Positions 1-7,720 of a stretch of DNA of 20,387 nt are shown here, in pieces; position 1 is the stretch's first letter, and the number at the start of each line of letters is the position of its first letter. Origin of the DNA: Gardnerella kenyensis (lineage in GTDB: Bacteria > Actinomycetota > Actinomycetes > Actinomycetales > Bifidobacteriaceae); NCBI GenBank assembly GCA_003585735.1, contig NQOH01000001.1, forward strand, positions 64,693 to 85,079. Direction: 5' to 3'. The notes beneath the pieces were generated by a model. That model was given only the letters and a program-made list of their open reading frames with translations. It ran no database searches and was not told the DNA's origin. Position numbers and translations under genes: made by a program.

Positions 1-489
1 TGGCTGAGTATATGAGAAACAGTTTTTTGCAACAGACTCATCCTTCGCATACACAATCTCAAGAACATCTAAACGAATACCCTTTTCTTGCGAATCCTTA
101 TTTGTTCCATTCTTTGGGATCCAAGTAAAGCTATCAGCGGCAGGCTTAAACTCTTTACCATCAGCAGTAGAAGCATTATAAGTTACAAAATAAGGACTTG
201 GAATAGTACTGTTTACAACAGAAACTGTGTAAGTGTGACTAGAATCAAATCTACCTAAACTAACAGATGTTTCAAGAGAATCTTTAGGAATGCTACCTTT
301 AATGCCATCTCCAACAACTTTTTTATCTGTATTATCAAAGATTGTATACTTTATACCTTCAAACGCAGTTTCAACATCTTTTCCATCACTTTTACGACTA
401 GTTCCCCAGGCCCAGATTGTTGAAACTTCTCCAAAGTCAGAATCAGCTTTAATGAGTCTGCCATTATTTTTTTTTAGCATACTCATCAT
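1..489 (-). CDS. Alternative internal reading of the C-terminal segment of the surface protein (partial)
   Basis: In the third frame, ATG ATG AGT ATG at 489 follows a TGA and a well-placed GGGGAG (6 nt spacing). It reads with A9 as written through to the window edge (MMSMLKKNNGRLIKAD...). It would give a product lacking the signal peptide. The start overlaps the end of the spacer frame, so translational restart after the 464 stop is possible in principle. I think it is more likely the downstream part of the interrupted gene than an independent gene; the upstream residues ELRIIFQWGEMNDEY look like the beginning of the same folded domain. Confidence 0.3.
   Translation of the reverse strand, partial: MMSMLKKNNGRLIKADSDFGEVSTIWAWGTSRKSDGKDVETAFEGIKYTIFDNTDKKVVGDGIKGSIPKDSLETSVSLGRFDSSHTYTVSVVNSTIPSPYFVTYNASTADGKEFKPAADSFTWIPKNGTNKDSQEKGIRLDVLEIVYAKDESVAKNCFSYTQP
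467..475 (-). repeat. Poly-A (A9 on coding strand) tract, second frame break of the surface protein gene
   Basis: Nine T on the given strand. The spacer frame runs into the tract as AKKK and stops at once at 464-466. Removing one A gives AKKNNGRLIKAD, which continues into the open downstream frame. Poly-A runs of this length are prone to both polymerase slippage and sequencing error. Confidence 0.85.
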
Positions 490-983
490 TCATTTCTCCC
501 CACTGGAATATAATTCTAAGCTCAGTTGTTTGTGTTGCAGGAGTTTTATTAGGATCAGGCTTACCAGTACTTGCCAAAAGCATTTGTTGATTATTATTAG
601 TTGAAGTCTCAGGCTTTGCATCATTCTTCTCAGTAGTCTTAGGCTTCCCAGCAGTCTCAGGCTTAGTCTCAGGCTCAGTCTTAGTATCAGTCTTAGGCTT
701 AGTATTTACAACAGGCTTCCCAGTAGGCTTAGACTCAGGTTCAGGATTAGTATTAGCTTTAGGATTAGGCTCAGACTCGACATCAGGCTTCCCAGCAGTC
801 TCAGTCTTATCAGTACCTGCTCCCGAGCTCACTTCAGGCTTTGCATTACTATTCGTAGATTCTGCAGTCTTTGCATCCCTATTCTCAGAAATTTCAGAAT
901 CTTCACTCTTCTTTGAAGAATTTTCTGTTTTTAGATTACTTTCTTTAGAAGCACCAGTATTTGTAAATTTGCTATTTGCAACT

Positions 984-992
984 GGGGGGGGG
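984..992 (-). repeat. Poly-C (C9 on coding strand) tract near the 5' end of the surface protein gene
   Basis: Nine G on the given strand, C9 on the coding strand, lie at about codon 52, just after the signal peptide. With C9 translation reads TTPPQLQ and stops at 931. With C10 it reads TPPPVANSK and joins the open downstream spacer frame. With C8 it stops within a few codons. It is the longest G/C run I see in the window. Confidence 0.9.
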
Positions 993-1313
993 TGGTTGAA
1001 GATTGTGTTGCTGAAACAGCACTTTCAACGGTAGTAGTAACACTTTTCTCAGCCGCATTCGCAGTCTGCGCCATGCAAAAAGCGCAAGCCGCAGTAGCAA
1101 TACTCATCATCGTCGTCGACAAAACGAGCACAGTTCTCTTGTTCATTTTTCCCTCTTATAAAATAAACAAATTTAAAAAATTTATAAAATAAAAATCACA
1201 CAGTTGCAATCTCATCCTAAGAATGCAACCACATTATTTAGTATACCATAATTCAGTATAATGTATATACAAAATTATAAAAGCTTACGCATAAACGCGC
1301 ACACATATCGCTA

Positions 1314-3647
1314 TCATGTATCGATTTTGGAGCGATCGAAGTCGTCCGCATTATCAACAATAAACTGCTTGCGCGGAGGAACGTCATCGCCCATCAGCAA
1401 ATCGAATACTTCACTCGCCTGCTGAGCATCTTCCATACGAATCCTTCGAAGCATGCGCGTTCTAGGGTCCATAGTTGTGTCTGCAAGCTGATCCGCATCC
1501 ATCTCGCCCAAGCCCTTGTAACGCTGAATGTCACTGTTAAAATCAATGCCCTTTGCTTGCAAATCATCAAGCTTTCCAGCCAGCTCGTCGTCGGAATACG
1601 TGTAAATATACTCACCCTTGCGCTTTCCAGCGAGCGCAATTCTGTGAAGCGGCGGCACTGCAGCATAAACGTGCCCGTGCTCAATAAGCGGACGCATATA
1701 ACGGTAGAACAACGTTAGCAGCAAAATACGAATGTGCGCGCCGTCAACGTCAGCATCGGTCATCATAACAATCTTGTTGTAACGCGCTTGCGAAATATCG
1801 AAACTTGCGCCAGATCCTGCTCCAACAACTTGAATAATTGCAGCACACTCTTTGTTGGAAAGCATTTGCGCAAGACTTGCTTTTTGCACGTTCAAAATCT
1901 TACCGCGAATTGGCAGAAGCGCTTGGAAAGCAGAGTTTCGAGCCGCTTTTGCAGTACCAAGTGCAGAATCACCCTCGACGATGAAAAGTTCTGCAACATC
2001 GTCGTTTCCAGGCTGGCAGTCGGAAAGTTTTGGCGGCATTGAAGCGGACTCAAGCGCGTTCTTTCTGCGAGTAACTTCCTTAGTTTTACGCGCCTGAATA
2101 CGCGCGTGCATTTCGGAAACGATTTTTTCCAAAACTCTAGCAGACTGCTCTTTGAATCCTCGCTTAGATCCGGAAATCATTTCGCCAAATTGAGCATCAG
2201 TCATTTTAGTAACGATTGGCTTAACTTGAGCTGTTCCAAGAACGTCTTTAGTTTGGCCTTGGAATTGAGGTTCAGCAATACGAACTGTTACGACTGCTAC
2301 CAAGCCTGCCATAATGTCGTCGCGCTCAATTTTTGTGTTGGCGTCTTTAAGATTTACTTTAAGCTTCCTAGCATTGTCTTCCACGGCTTTACGAATCTGC
2401 TTAGTTAAGCCTTGCATAAAGCCGTCTACGTGCATGCCTCCGCCAGGAGTTTCAACAACGTTTACGAAACTAATAATCGTTGAATCGTAGCCGTTTACCC
2501 AGCGCATTGCAATATCAACGCCGCATTTTCTAGTTACTTGCTGAGCGTGCAATTCTCCAGAAGAGTCAACAGCTTGCGTTTCTTCTATATAAGTATCTTC
2601 GCCAGAGATTCGCCAAATATCGGATACTGCTTCGCCTTTTGAAAGGAAATCAACGAAATCTTCAACTCCGCCGTTATGCAAAAATTCAACTACGCGAGGG
2701 TGATGCTTATTTTGCATTGAGTTGTTAGACTCAATATTCGCAATAGCTTGTGCTGTTGATTCTTCAGATTCAACTTCTTCAGGAGCGTCAATCTCCTCAA
2801 TATTTGCAGACTCATCTTCAGGAGCGTCAATCTCCTCAATATTCGCAATAGATTGTGCTGTTGATTCTTCAGATTCAACCTCTTCAGGAGCGTCAATCTC
2901 CTCAATATTTGCAGACTCATCTTCAGGCACATGCTCATCAATAACCGTAATGCGCAAGCCTGGAACCAAAAAACTCGTTTGACGAACCCTGTCAATAAGC
3001 TGCTCGTAACTAAATTGCGCAGTTGAGTTAAAAATTTCAGGATCAGCCCAGTATCGTACGCGAGTTCCAGTAGTTTTTGGCGAAACAGTACCAATAATTT
3101 CAAGCTCAGTAGGCTTATTTTTGCGCGTGCGCTTAAAAGGTGAAGCTGGAGATGGATGCTCCGGGTCAGCATCGCTATACACACCAGGATGCCCCTGATG
3201 GAACGCCATATGATGCGTTTTACCGTCTCTATCAACTTCCACATCCAAGCGCAAGCTCAACGCGTTTACAACAGAAGATCCAACACCATGCAAACCGCCA
3301 GCAGCGTTGTAAGAAGCGTTTCCAAACTTTGCTCCAGCGTGAAGCTTAGTTAAAACAACTTCCACGCCAGTGAGCTTTGTTTTTGGCTCAACATCTACTG
3401 GAATACCGCGGCCGTTATCTGCAACTTCAATAGATCCATCGTCGTGAAGAGTAACAGTAATATGATTGCAAGCTCCTGCCAAAGCCTCGTCAACAGCGTT
3501 ATCAATAATCTCCCAAAGGCAATGCATTAAACCTTGGCTATCAGTAGTGCCAATATACATGCCTGGGCGCTTTCTAACCGCGTCCAAGCCTTCAAGAACT
3601 GTCAAGCTATCGGCATCATACTGTTCTTGCTCTTTACGAGAGACCAC
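1314..3647 (-). CDS. parE: Type IIA DNA topoisomerase B subunit (ParE-like, topoisomerase IV subunit B)
   Basis: 777 residues from a GTG at 3647 with AAGGGG 5 nt upstream. ATP-driven subunit that, with ParC/GyrA-type partners, decatenates or relaxes DNA. Visible domains: GHKL ATPase (E46 and N50 in WEIIDNAVDEA, DNGRGIP at about 77-83, GGLHGVGSSVVNAL near 120), the transducer domain, then TOPRIM with EGDSA near 559, MTDADVDGAH near 630, and the terminal YKGLGEMD near 710. EGDSALGTAK plus LPIRGKILNVQKA is closer to the second actinobacterial topoisomerase than to canonical GyrB (EGDSAGG), so I favour ParE; the partner A subunit is not in the window. The position beside the primary sigma gene fits bifidobacterial order as I recall it. 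Residues about 241-306 hold an acidic tandem repeat (ANIEEIDAPE units) inserted at the start of the transducer domain, making the protein longer than usual. Confidence 0.9.
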   Translation of the reverse strand: MVSRKEQEQYDADSLTVLEGLDAVRKRPGMYIGTTDSQGLMHCLWEIIDNAVDEALAGACNHITVTLHDDGSIEVADNGRGIPVDVEPKTKLTGVEVVLTKLHAGAKFGNASYNAAGGLHGVGSSVVNALSLRLDVEVDRDGKTHHMAFHQGHPGVYSDADPEHPSPASPFKRTRKNKPTELEIIGTVSPKTTGTRVRYWADPEIFNSTAQFSYEQLIDRVRQTSFLVPGLRITVIDEHVPEDESANIEEIDAPEEVESEESTAQSIANIEEIDAPEDESANIEEIDAPEEVESEESTAQAIANIESNNSMQNKHHPRVVEFLHNGGVEDFVDFLSKGEAVSDIWRISGEDTYIEETQAVDSSGELHAQQVTRKCGVDIAMRWVNGYDSTIISFVNVVETPGGGMHVDGFMQGLTKQIRKAVEDNARKLKVNLKDANTKIERDDIMAGLVAVVTVRIAEPQFQGQTKDVLGTAQVKPIVTKMTDAQFGEMISGSKRGFKEQSARVLEKIVSEMHARIQARKTKEVTRRKNALESASMPPKLSDCQPGNDDVAELFIVEGDSALGTAKAARNSAFQALLPIRGKILNVQKASLAQMLSNKECAAIIQVVGAGSGASFDISQARYNKIVMMTDADVDGAHIRILLLTLFYRYMRPLIEHGHVYAAVPPLHRIALAGKRKGEYIYTYSDDELAGKLDDLQAKGIDFNSDIQRYKGLGEMDADQLADTTMDPRTRMLRRIRMEDAQQASEVFDLLMGDDVPPRKQFIVDNADDFDRSKIDT
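2731..2926 (-). repeat. 105-bp in-frame tandem duplication inside parE
   Basis: The stretches beginning at 2731 and 2836 are nearly identical over about 90 bp (I count two differences), with a period of exactly 105 bp (35 codons). Each copy encodes DESANIEEIDAPEEVE followed by SEESTAQ(S/A)IANIE. A shorter sub-repeat, ANIEEIDAPE, occurs three times with a degenerate fourth. The period is a multiple of three, so the frame is kept. Confidence 0.92.
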
Positions 3648-3710
3648 TTCTACCCCTTGAACTAACGAATGGAACGAATCTTAATCTAAAACTTACTAGC
3701 ACCAAGCAAT

Positions 3711-3752
3711 AAGTGTCGCATTATTGCAAATCTAAGCAAGAATACGACACTT
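3711..3752 (-). terminator. Hairpin between rpoD and parE, possible weak terminator
   Basis: AAGTGTCG at 3711-3718 pairs perfectly with CGACACTT at 3745-3752, and the minus-strand RNA extends the stem with a G-U pair and UUGC/GCAA. It sits 21 nt downstream of the sigma factor stop and about 60 nt before the parE GTG. The T-tract after the stem on the minus strand is poor, so it may attenuate rather than terminate. Confidence 0.45.
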
Positions 3753-3772
3753 TTCACGCAGCTATTACTAAA

Positions 3773-5263
3773 TCACTGATCCAAGAAGTCGCGCAAGGTT
3801 TGCGATCTAGAAGGATGACGTAACTTAGACATTGTCTTAGACTCAATCTGACGAATACGCTCACGCGTAACGCCGTATACGCGGCCAATATCATCCAAAG
3901 TCTTAGGCTGACCATCTTCCAAACCGTAGCGCATCTTAATAACTCCAGCCTCTCGAGGAGCCAAAGTTTCAAGAACCTGCCTAAACTGTTCTTGAAGAAG
4001 CGAGAATGCAACTGCGTCAGATGGTGCAATTGCGTCGGTATCTTCAATCAAATCACCAAACTCAGAATCACCATCTTCACCCAATGGCGTGTGCAAAGAA
4101 ATAGGTTCGCGACCATACTTTTGCACTTCCTGAACTTTTTCTACTGGCATGTCAAGCTCGCGAGCAAGCTCATCCGGTGTAGGTTCACGACCCAAGTCCT
4201 GCAACATTTGACGCTGCACTCTAGAAAGCTTATTAATAACTTCAACCATATGCACTGGAACTCGAATTGTACGAGCCTGATCTGCCATAGCACGAGTAAT
4301 AGCCTGGCGAATCCACCAAGTTGCGTAAGTTGAGAACTTAAAGCCCTTCTTCCAGTCGAACTTTTCTACAGCTCGGATTAAGCCAAGGTTACCTTCCTGA
4401 ATCAAATCAAGGAAAAGCATTCCCCTACCGGTGTAACGCTTAGCAAGAGAAACAACAAGACGAAGGTTTGCTTCCAAAAGATGATCTTTTGCCTTTTTAC
4501 CGTCTGCTGCAGCCCACTTAAGCTCGCGCTTACGCTTAAATTCCATTTGATCAATCTCAGTATCGAGCAAATGCTGAGCGTACAAGCCAGCCTCAATACG
4601 CTCCGACAAATCAACTTCTTGTTCAGCGTTAAGCAAACTTACTCGGCCAATCTGCTTCAAATAGTCTTTAACAGGATCGGCTGTAGCTCCCGTAGCAATT
4701 ACTCGACGCTTCGGGTTTCCAGAAGGAGTTAGATTGTCGTCGTCATCGTCGTCTCGAACAATAAACGCACCTTTAGCTTGTGGAACTTGAGGAACATCAG
4801 ACTTATTTTCATCATGTTCGTCAATATCGTCTAAATCATCAGCTTCATCATCAAGTTCAACATCATCAACATCGCTAAGATCGTCAACGTCAGATATGTC
4901 TTCTGGCTGAATATCGTCAACATCTAAGTCATCAAGAGACATCTGCTCAGCGTCAACGTCAAGATGCGAGTCATCGCCTAAAGGATCCTCAAGAACTAAC
5001 GAATCATGCGAATCCATGTCAAAATTGTCATCGCTTTCAACACTATTATCGCTTAATTTATTCTCATCATATTCATCCGCAGCAGATTCCATGTTGGCAT
5101 CTTCATTTTCAGATGATTTCTTTGAACGAGAATTACTCGACTTATTATCATCTTGCTTGCGCGCACTAGTTTTACGTGCAGTACTAGCCTTACGCGTTTT
5201 TACAGGCTTATTATCTTCTTGCGTTTCACTCTGATCGGCCGTTGATTCAACTTCACTCGTCAA
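3773..5263 (-). CDS. rpoD: Primary (group 1) RNA polymerase sigma factor
   Basis: Housekeeping sigma-70 factor. I place the start at TTG 5263 because a perfect AGGAGG lies 7 nt upstream, giving 496 residues; an upstream TTG at 5323 has no such site. Residues 1-180 are a low-complexity extension: a Lys/Arg/Ser-rich stretch (KTRKASTARKTSARK), then a long Asp/Glu-rich stretch ending DDDDDD. Conserved regions follow: 1.2 (DPVKDYLKQIGRVSLL), 2.1-2.4 (LRLVVSLAKRYTGRG, LIQEGNLGLIRAVEKFDW, then the WW pair near 316 and RQAITRAMADQARTIR), 3 (EVINKLSRVQRQM), and 4.2 helix-turn-helix near 454-473 (LDDIGRVYGVTRERIRQIE). The extension resembles the basic/acidic N-terminal extensions of actinobacterial HrdB/SigA. 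Neighbours are parE and the DUF4192 gene, same strand. Confidence 0.96.
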   Translation of the reverse strand: MTSEVESTADQSETQEDNKPVKTRKASTARKTSARKQDDNKSSNSRSKKSSENEDANMESAADEYDENKLSDNSVESDDNFDMDSHDSLVLEDPLGDDSHLDVDAEQMSLDDLDVDDIQPEDISDVDDLSDVDDVELDDEADDLDDIDEHDENKSDVPQVPQAKGAFIVRDDDDDDNLTPSGNPKRRVIATGATADPVKDYLKQIGRVSLLNAEQEVDLSERIEAGLYAQHLLDTEIDQMEFKRKRELKWAAADGKKAKDHLLEANLRLVVSLAKRYTGRGMLFLDLIQEGNLGLIRAVEKFDWKKGFKFSTYATWWIRQAITRAMADQARTIRVPVHMVEVINKLSRVQRQMLQDLGREPTPDELARELDMPVEKVQEVQKYGREPISLHTPLGEDGDSEFGDLIEDTDAIAPSDAVAFSLLQEQFRQVLETLAPREAGVIKMRYGLEDGQPKTLDDIGRVYGVTRERIRQIESKTMSKLRHPSRSQTLRDFLDQ

Positions 5264-5276
5264 ACTATTTCCTCCT
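5261..5276 (-). promoter_or_regulatory. Perfect Shine-Dalgarno deciding the TTG start of rpoD
   Basis: On the minus strand AGGAGG (5271-5276) is followed by 7 nt and TTG (5261-5263). No ATG or GTG in the same frame lies at suitable spacing, so the sequence favours TTG as initiator. Confidence 0.8.
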
Positions 5277-5283
5277 GTAGTAT

Positions 5284-5320
5284 CCCTTGCTACGCATTTT
5301 AGGCATAGTTCACGCAAGGG
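5284..5320 (-). promoter_or_regulatory. Leader hairpin just upstream of the rpoD ribosome binding site
   Basis: CCCTTGC and GCAAGGG (5284-5290 and 5314-5320) form a 7-bp GC-rich stem on the leader RNA, ending 8 nt before the AGGAGG. No regulator is recognisable; it may be a transcript stabiliser or a translation control element. Confidence 0.4.
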
Positions 5321-5369
5321 CAAGTTTTACCTTAAGTAGTAAACCATTTAAGCACGACGATTATTCCCC

Positions 5370-6260
5370 CTAATTTTCTTGCGGCGTGGCGTAATTATCA
5401 ATCCAAGCTGGTTCCAGATTATTCTCGCACGCTCCGCGCACGATTTTTGCCATCGTACAATCCTTATCAATTTCAAGAGCGCAATCTGCATAATATTTGA
5501 CATTACCCAACTTAAACCACCAACTAATATATGCTAATAAAGCATAAACTTGCACAGTTAGTTCAGGAATACTTTTCACAACCATTGTCATAACTTCCAG
5601 AACTTTGCAAGCAGCAATAGCGCGCTTTAGATCCGGTTTTTTGTTTTTTTGAGTAAATTTAGCTTCCAAGCAGTGCCGCAAGTTGCGTGAAGTTTCAGTA
5701 GTGTGAGGATACCAAGCAAATTCCGCTAACGAGTCGTCGTCATACCATTCTTGATCCTCATCCAGAATAGATATAAGCATTGCGTCTCGAACATTAATGT
5801 TATGAAACATTGCTATAGGAAGATTTATTAAATCGTACCCAAACATTTTCTTGTTGTGCAAAAACATGTCGCACCAACGTAAGAATGAAGTGCACGCTGT
5901 ATTTCTAATAGCAAACTGTTTACCATTCTTATCAACATTTTCTATGAAACCATCTGAAACTGCTGGAACCCAATAACGCAATCCTTTAATCCATTGCGAA
6001 TTCTCACTGCAATTAGCGCACGCGTACTCTTTTGGAAACGTCATAAAGAAGCTACATTCTTTTGACGGGTATATGTTCCCGTTAACATTTGAAACTTCCT
6101 TACCAGCAAAACTTGCAAAATCATCCAAACCAACAAAATCTATGCAACCATCGTAACTATTAGCGCTTTCACCATAAATTTCCAATATGCTTTGAATATC
6201 AAAATCGTCAACGCAGTTACGCGAAATTTGATCCGCAACATCGATATCTAACACTTCCAT
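5370..6260 (-). CDS. DUF4192-family protein, function unknown
   Basis: 296 residues from ATG 6260, chosen because GAAGGG lies 6-7 nt upstream; the frame stays open to a possible start at 6335, but that extension is built from 11-bp repeats and is probably non-coding. The C-terminal part (QVYALLAYISWWFKLGNVKYYADCALEIDKDCTMAKIVRGACENNLEPAW) is cut here to its key features: an LLAYISWW helix, an A..AL.ID.D...A helix pair and a terminal LEPAW, which match the helical, TPR-like end of actinobacterial DUF4192 proteins as I know them. The middle has Cys-rich segments (CANC, RWC). No membrane segment or signal peptide. DUF4192 genes commonly sit near primary-sigma genes in actinobacteria, as here (stop about 107 nt before the rpoD TTG), which supports the assignment but gives no function. 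Confidence 0.7.
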   Translation of the reverse strand: MEVLDIDVADQISRNCVDDFDIQSILEIYGESANSYDGCIDFVGLDDFASFAGKEVSNVNGNIYPSKECSFFMTFPKEYACANCSENSQWIKGLRYWVPAVSDGFIENVDKNGKQFAIRNTACTSFLRWCDMFLHNKKMFGYDLINLPIAMFHNINVRDAMLISILDEDQEWYDDDSLAEFAWYPHTTETSRNLRHCLEAKFTQKNKKPDLKRAIAACKVLEVMTMVVKSIPELTVQVYALLAYISWWFKLGNVKYYADCALEIDKDCTMAKIVRGACENNLEPAWIDNYATPQEN

Positions 6261-6287
6261 AATTTTCCCTTCGTAATAGTTTTTATG

Positions 6288-6346
6288 TGCACTTTTTCTG
6301 CACTTTTTCTGCACTTTCATGCATCTTTTATGCATCTTTTATGCAT
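6288..6346. repeat. Array of about five 11-bp repeats upstream of the DUF4192 gene
   Basis: Reading the given strand: TGCACTTTTTC at 6288 and 6299, TGCACTTTCA (10 bp) at 6310, TGCATCTTTTA at 6320 and 6331, and a partial TGCAT at 6342. The units repeat about once per helical turn and each starts with TGCA. They lie 28-86 bp upstream of the DUF4192 start, in the region shared with the divergent polyprenyl synthase gene. Confidence 0.85.
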
Positions 6347-6356
6347 TTGCAAACAC

Positions 6357-6369
6357 CAAGTACTACTTG
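6357..6369. promoter_or_regulatory. Small inverted repeat in the divergent intergenic region
   Basis: CAAGTA-C-TACTTG is a perfect 6/1/6 inverted repeat located between the 11-bp repeat array and the polyprenyl synthase gene. It could be an operator half-site pair, but a 12-bp match of this kind can arise by chance. Confidence 0.25.
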
Positions 6370-6507
6370 TGCAGCTCTTGATAAAAGTAAGTTTCTCAAG
6401 ATACGCGCAAGCATTCAATAAAAATGATTAGCTTTGGTTAAAAGCTTCGGTTAGCCTAGTAAATATTGCGTTTTGTAATGTTCAGCCCTGTGGATAACTT
6501 TCATATT

Positions 6508-7617
6508 ATGAGCACATTAACGGATGACGATGCATTTACTCTTTCTTCTATTGAGTCTCGTATTGCGTATTTGATTTCTCAACAATTTTGCACAAGCGCC
6601 GAAAATAATCTTTCTTCAACATGTGCGAATACTTTGCAAAAAGTAGTTAAGCAAGCTATTGTTTCTAGCGAAGGCGGTAAGCGTCTTAGAGCTTTGCTAA
6701 CTATTGCAGCTTTTAATTCATTTACGGACGAAAATAACACTTCGAAAATTCAAAAACAATCTATTTTTGATATTGCTTGCGCATTGGAAGTGTTCCAAAC
6801 TGCAGCGTTAATTCACGACGATATTATTGACGAGTCAGCTTTGAGACGCGGAAAACCAAGTGCGTATTGTGCTCTAAGCGCATCTTTAAACAACAAGCAT
6901 ATTGGCGCAGGCCTTGGCATTATGCTTGGAGATTTACTTGCTACTGAAAGCTTTGATATTGCGCGTAGTGCTGCTAAAAACTTCACTTACAACGAGGAAC
7001 TGCTTGAAGCATTTGCGAGTATGCAAAAAAATGTTGGAATCGGTCAAGTGCTTGATTTGTCTATTGAAATGATGGATTTAAGCGATCCTTTACAACTTGC
7101 TAAATCTTCACTAAACGTATTTAGATGGAAAACTGCAAGCTACACTACAGTTGCTCCTTTAACGCTTGGTTTTCTTGCAGGATCGATGAAACCAGATGAA
7201 GCTTATGAACTAGCTTTACTAATTGGCGATCCTTTAGGAATTGCTTTCCAACTTGCAGACGATTTGCTCGATATTGTGTCGGATAGTAAGCATACTGGAA
7301 AGCCGATTGGCGGAGATATTCGCGAAGGAAAGCGCGCAGTTTTGCTAGCAGACGCGCTACAGTACGGCAATAGCGAGGAACGAGACACTTTACTAAAAGC
7401 TTACTTAAGCAAATCACGAAGCGAAGATGATGTAGAAAAAATAATTAAAATTTACTACAGCACGGGAGCTATTGAAAACTCAATAAAACGAATTAGTAAG
7501 CTTTGGCAAGAATCGCAAAAAGCTATTGATAATAGTCAATTAACTAGTAGTGGCAAAAACTTATTGCATTCTATTAGCGAGCGCTTTATACCTGAAGTAT
7601 GGCGTAATGTACAATAG
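6508..7617 (+). CDS. Polyprenyl (isoprenyl) diphosphate synthase
   Basis: Trans-prenyltransferase that adds isopentenyl diphosphate units to an allylic diphosphate, feeding quinone or carrier-lipid synthesis. I use ATG 6508 (369 residues; MSTLTDDDAF), which begins close to the first helix of the family; ATG 6478 and a TTG at 6466 are alternatives, and none has a clear Shine-Dalgarno. Family motifs, numbered from ATG 6508: GGKRLRA near 57-63, first Asp-rich motif HDDIIDE (Asp104, 105, 108) followed by RRGKPSA, a QVLDLS segment, and second Asp-rich motif FQLADDLLD near 251-255, followed by KHTGKPIGGDIREGKR. Chain length cannot be read with confidence; no aromatic just before the first DDxxD (ALIHDD) would fit a medium or long product. 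About 100 bp upstream of the kinase gene on the same strand, probably co-transcribed. Confidence 0.9.
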   Translation: MSTLTDDDAFTLSSIESRIAYLISQQFCTSAENNLSSTCANTLQKVVKQAIVSSEGGKRLRALLTIAAFNSFTDENNTSKIQKQSIFDIACALEVFQTAALIHDDIIDESALRRGKPSAYCALSASLNNKHIGAGLGIMLGDLLATESFDIARSAAKNFTYNEELLEAFASMQKNVGIGQVLDLSIEMMDLSDPLQLAKSSLNVFRWKTASYTTVAPLTLGFLAGSMKPDEAYELALLIGDPLGIAFQLADDLLDIVSDSKHTGKPIGGDIREGKRAVLLADALQYGNSEERDTLLKAYLSKSRSEDDVEKIIKIYYSTGAIENSIKRISKLWQESQKAIDNSQLTSSGKNLLHSISERFIPEVWRNVQ

Positions 7618-7720
7618 TTTAATAAAACGCTAAAAAATTAATCTTCTTTACTGTATTGCTTGTACACTCGTAAGTAGTAATAAGTAGTAAATAGGTTTTT
7701 CGCGTATAAGGATTGTGGCA

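Larger units (their letters stand above)
1..1146 (-). pseudogene. Secreted low-complexity surface protein, split by two homopolymer tracts (possible phase variation); 3' end outside window
   Basis: The gene starts at ATG 1146 behind a good Shine-Dalgarno (GAGGGA, 5 nt spacing). Residues 1-31 form a Sec signal peptide (basic MNKR, hydrophobic core, ANA|AEK cleavage site). The mature part begins Ser/Thr-rich. A C9 tract at 984-992 then sends the frame to a stop at 931. In the next frame (low-codon-base phase of 464) the reading is open from the tract to 464 and encodes a long Lys/Pro/Glu/Thr spacer with recurring ETAGKP and KPETKPET motifs. An A9 tract at 467-475 ends that frame. The third frame is then open to the window edge and encodes a non-repetitive, probably beta-rich domain (for example IKYTIFDNTDKKVVGDG). 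One continuous protein needs C10 (or C7) and A8 (or A11). The signal peptide and spacer suggest a wall-attached or secreted protein; the anchor, if any, is off-window. It may be phase-variable, decayed, or affected by sequencing error at the tracts. The domain family is not recognised. Confidence 0.72.

Noticed and set aside
1239..1260. Promoter for the surface protein from TATACT boxes in the 1147-1313 gap
   Set aside because: Two TATACT hexamers are present on the minus strand, but no -35 lies at a usable distance; too weak to call.
6261..6335. N-terminal extension of the DUF4192 protein to 6335
   Set aside because: The extension is encoded by the 11-bp repeats and lacks a ribosome site, whereas ATG 6260 has a good one.
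6288..6346. CRISPR-like array
   Set aside because: Units are contiguous 11-bp repeats with no spacers and no cas genes.
6489..6497. Perfect DnaA-box sequence TGTGGATAA at the start of the polyprenyl synthase gene
   Set aside because: A single 9-mer match is expected fairly often in 20 kb of this composition; no second box cluster, AT-rich unwinding element or origin genes are near.
7660..7690. Separate promoter for the PASTA kinase (TTGTAC and TAGTAA)
   Set aside because: Spacing is 19 nt and the -10 is poor; the gene can be read from the upstream synthase transcript.
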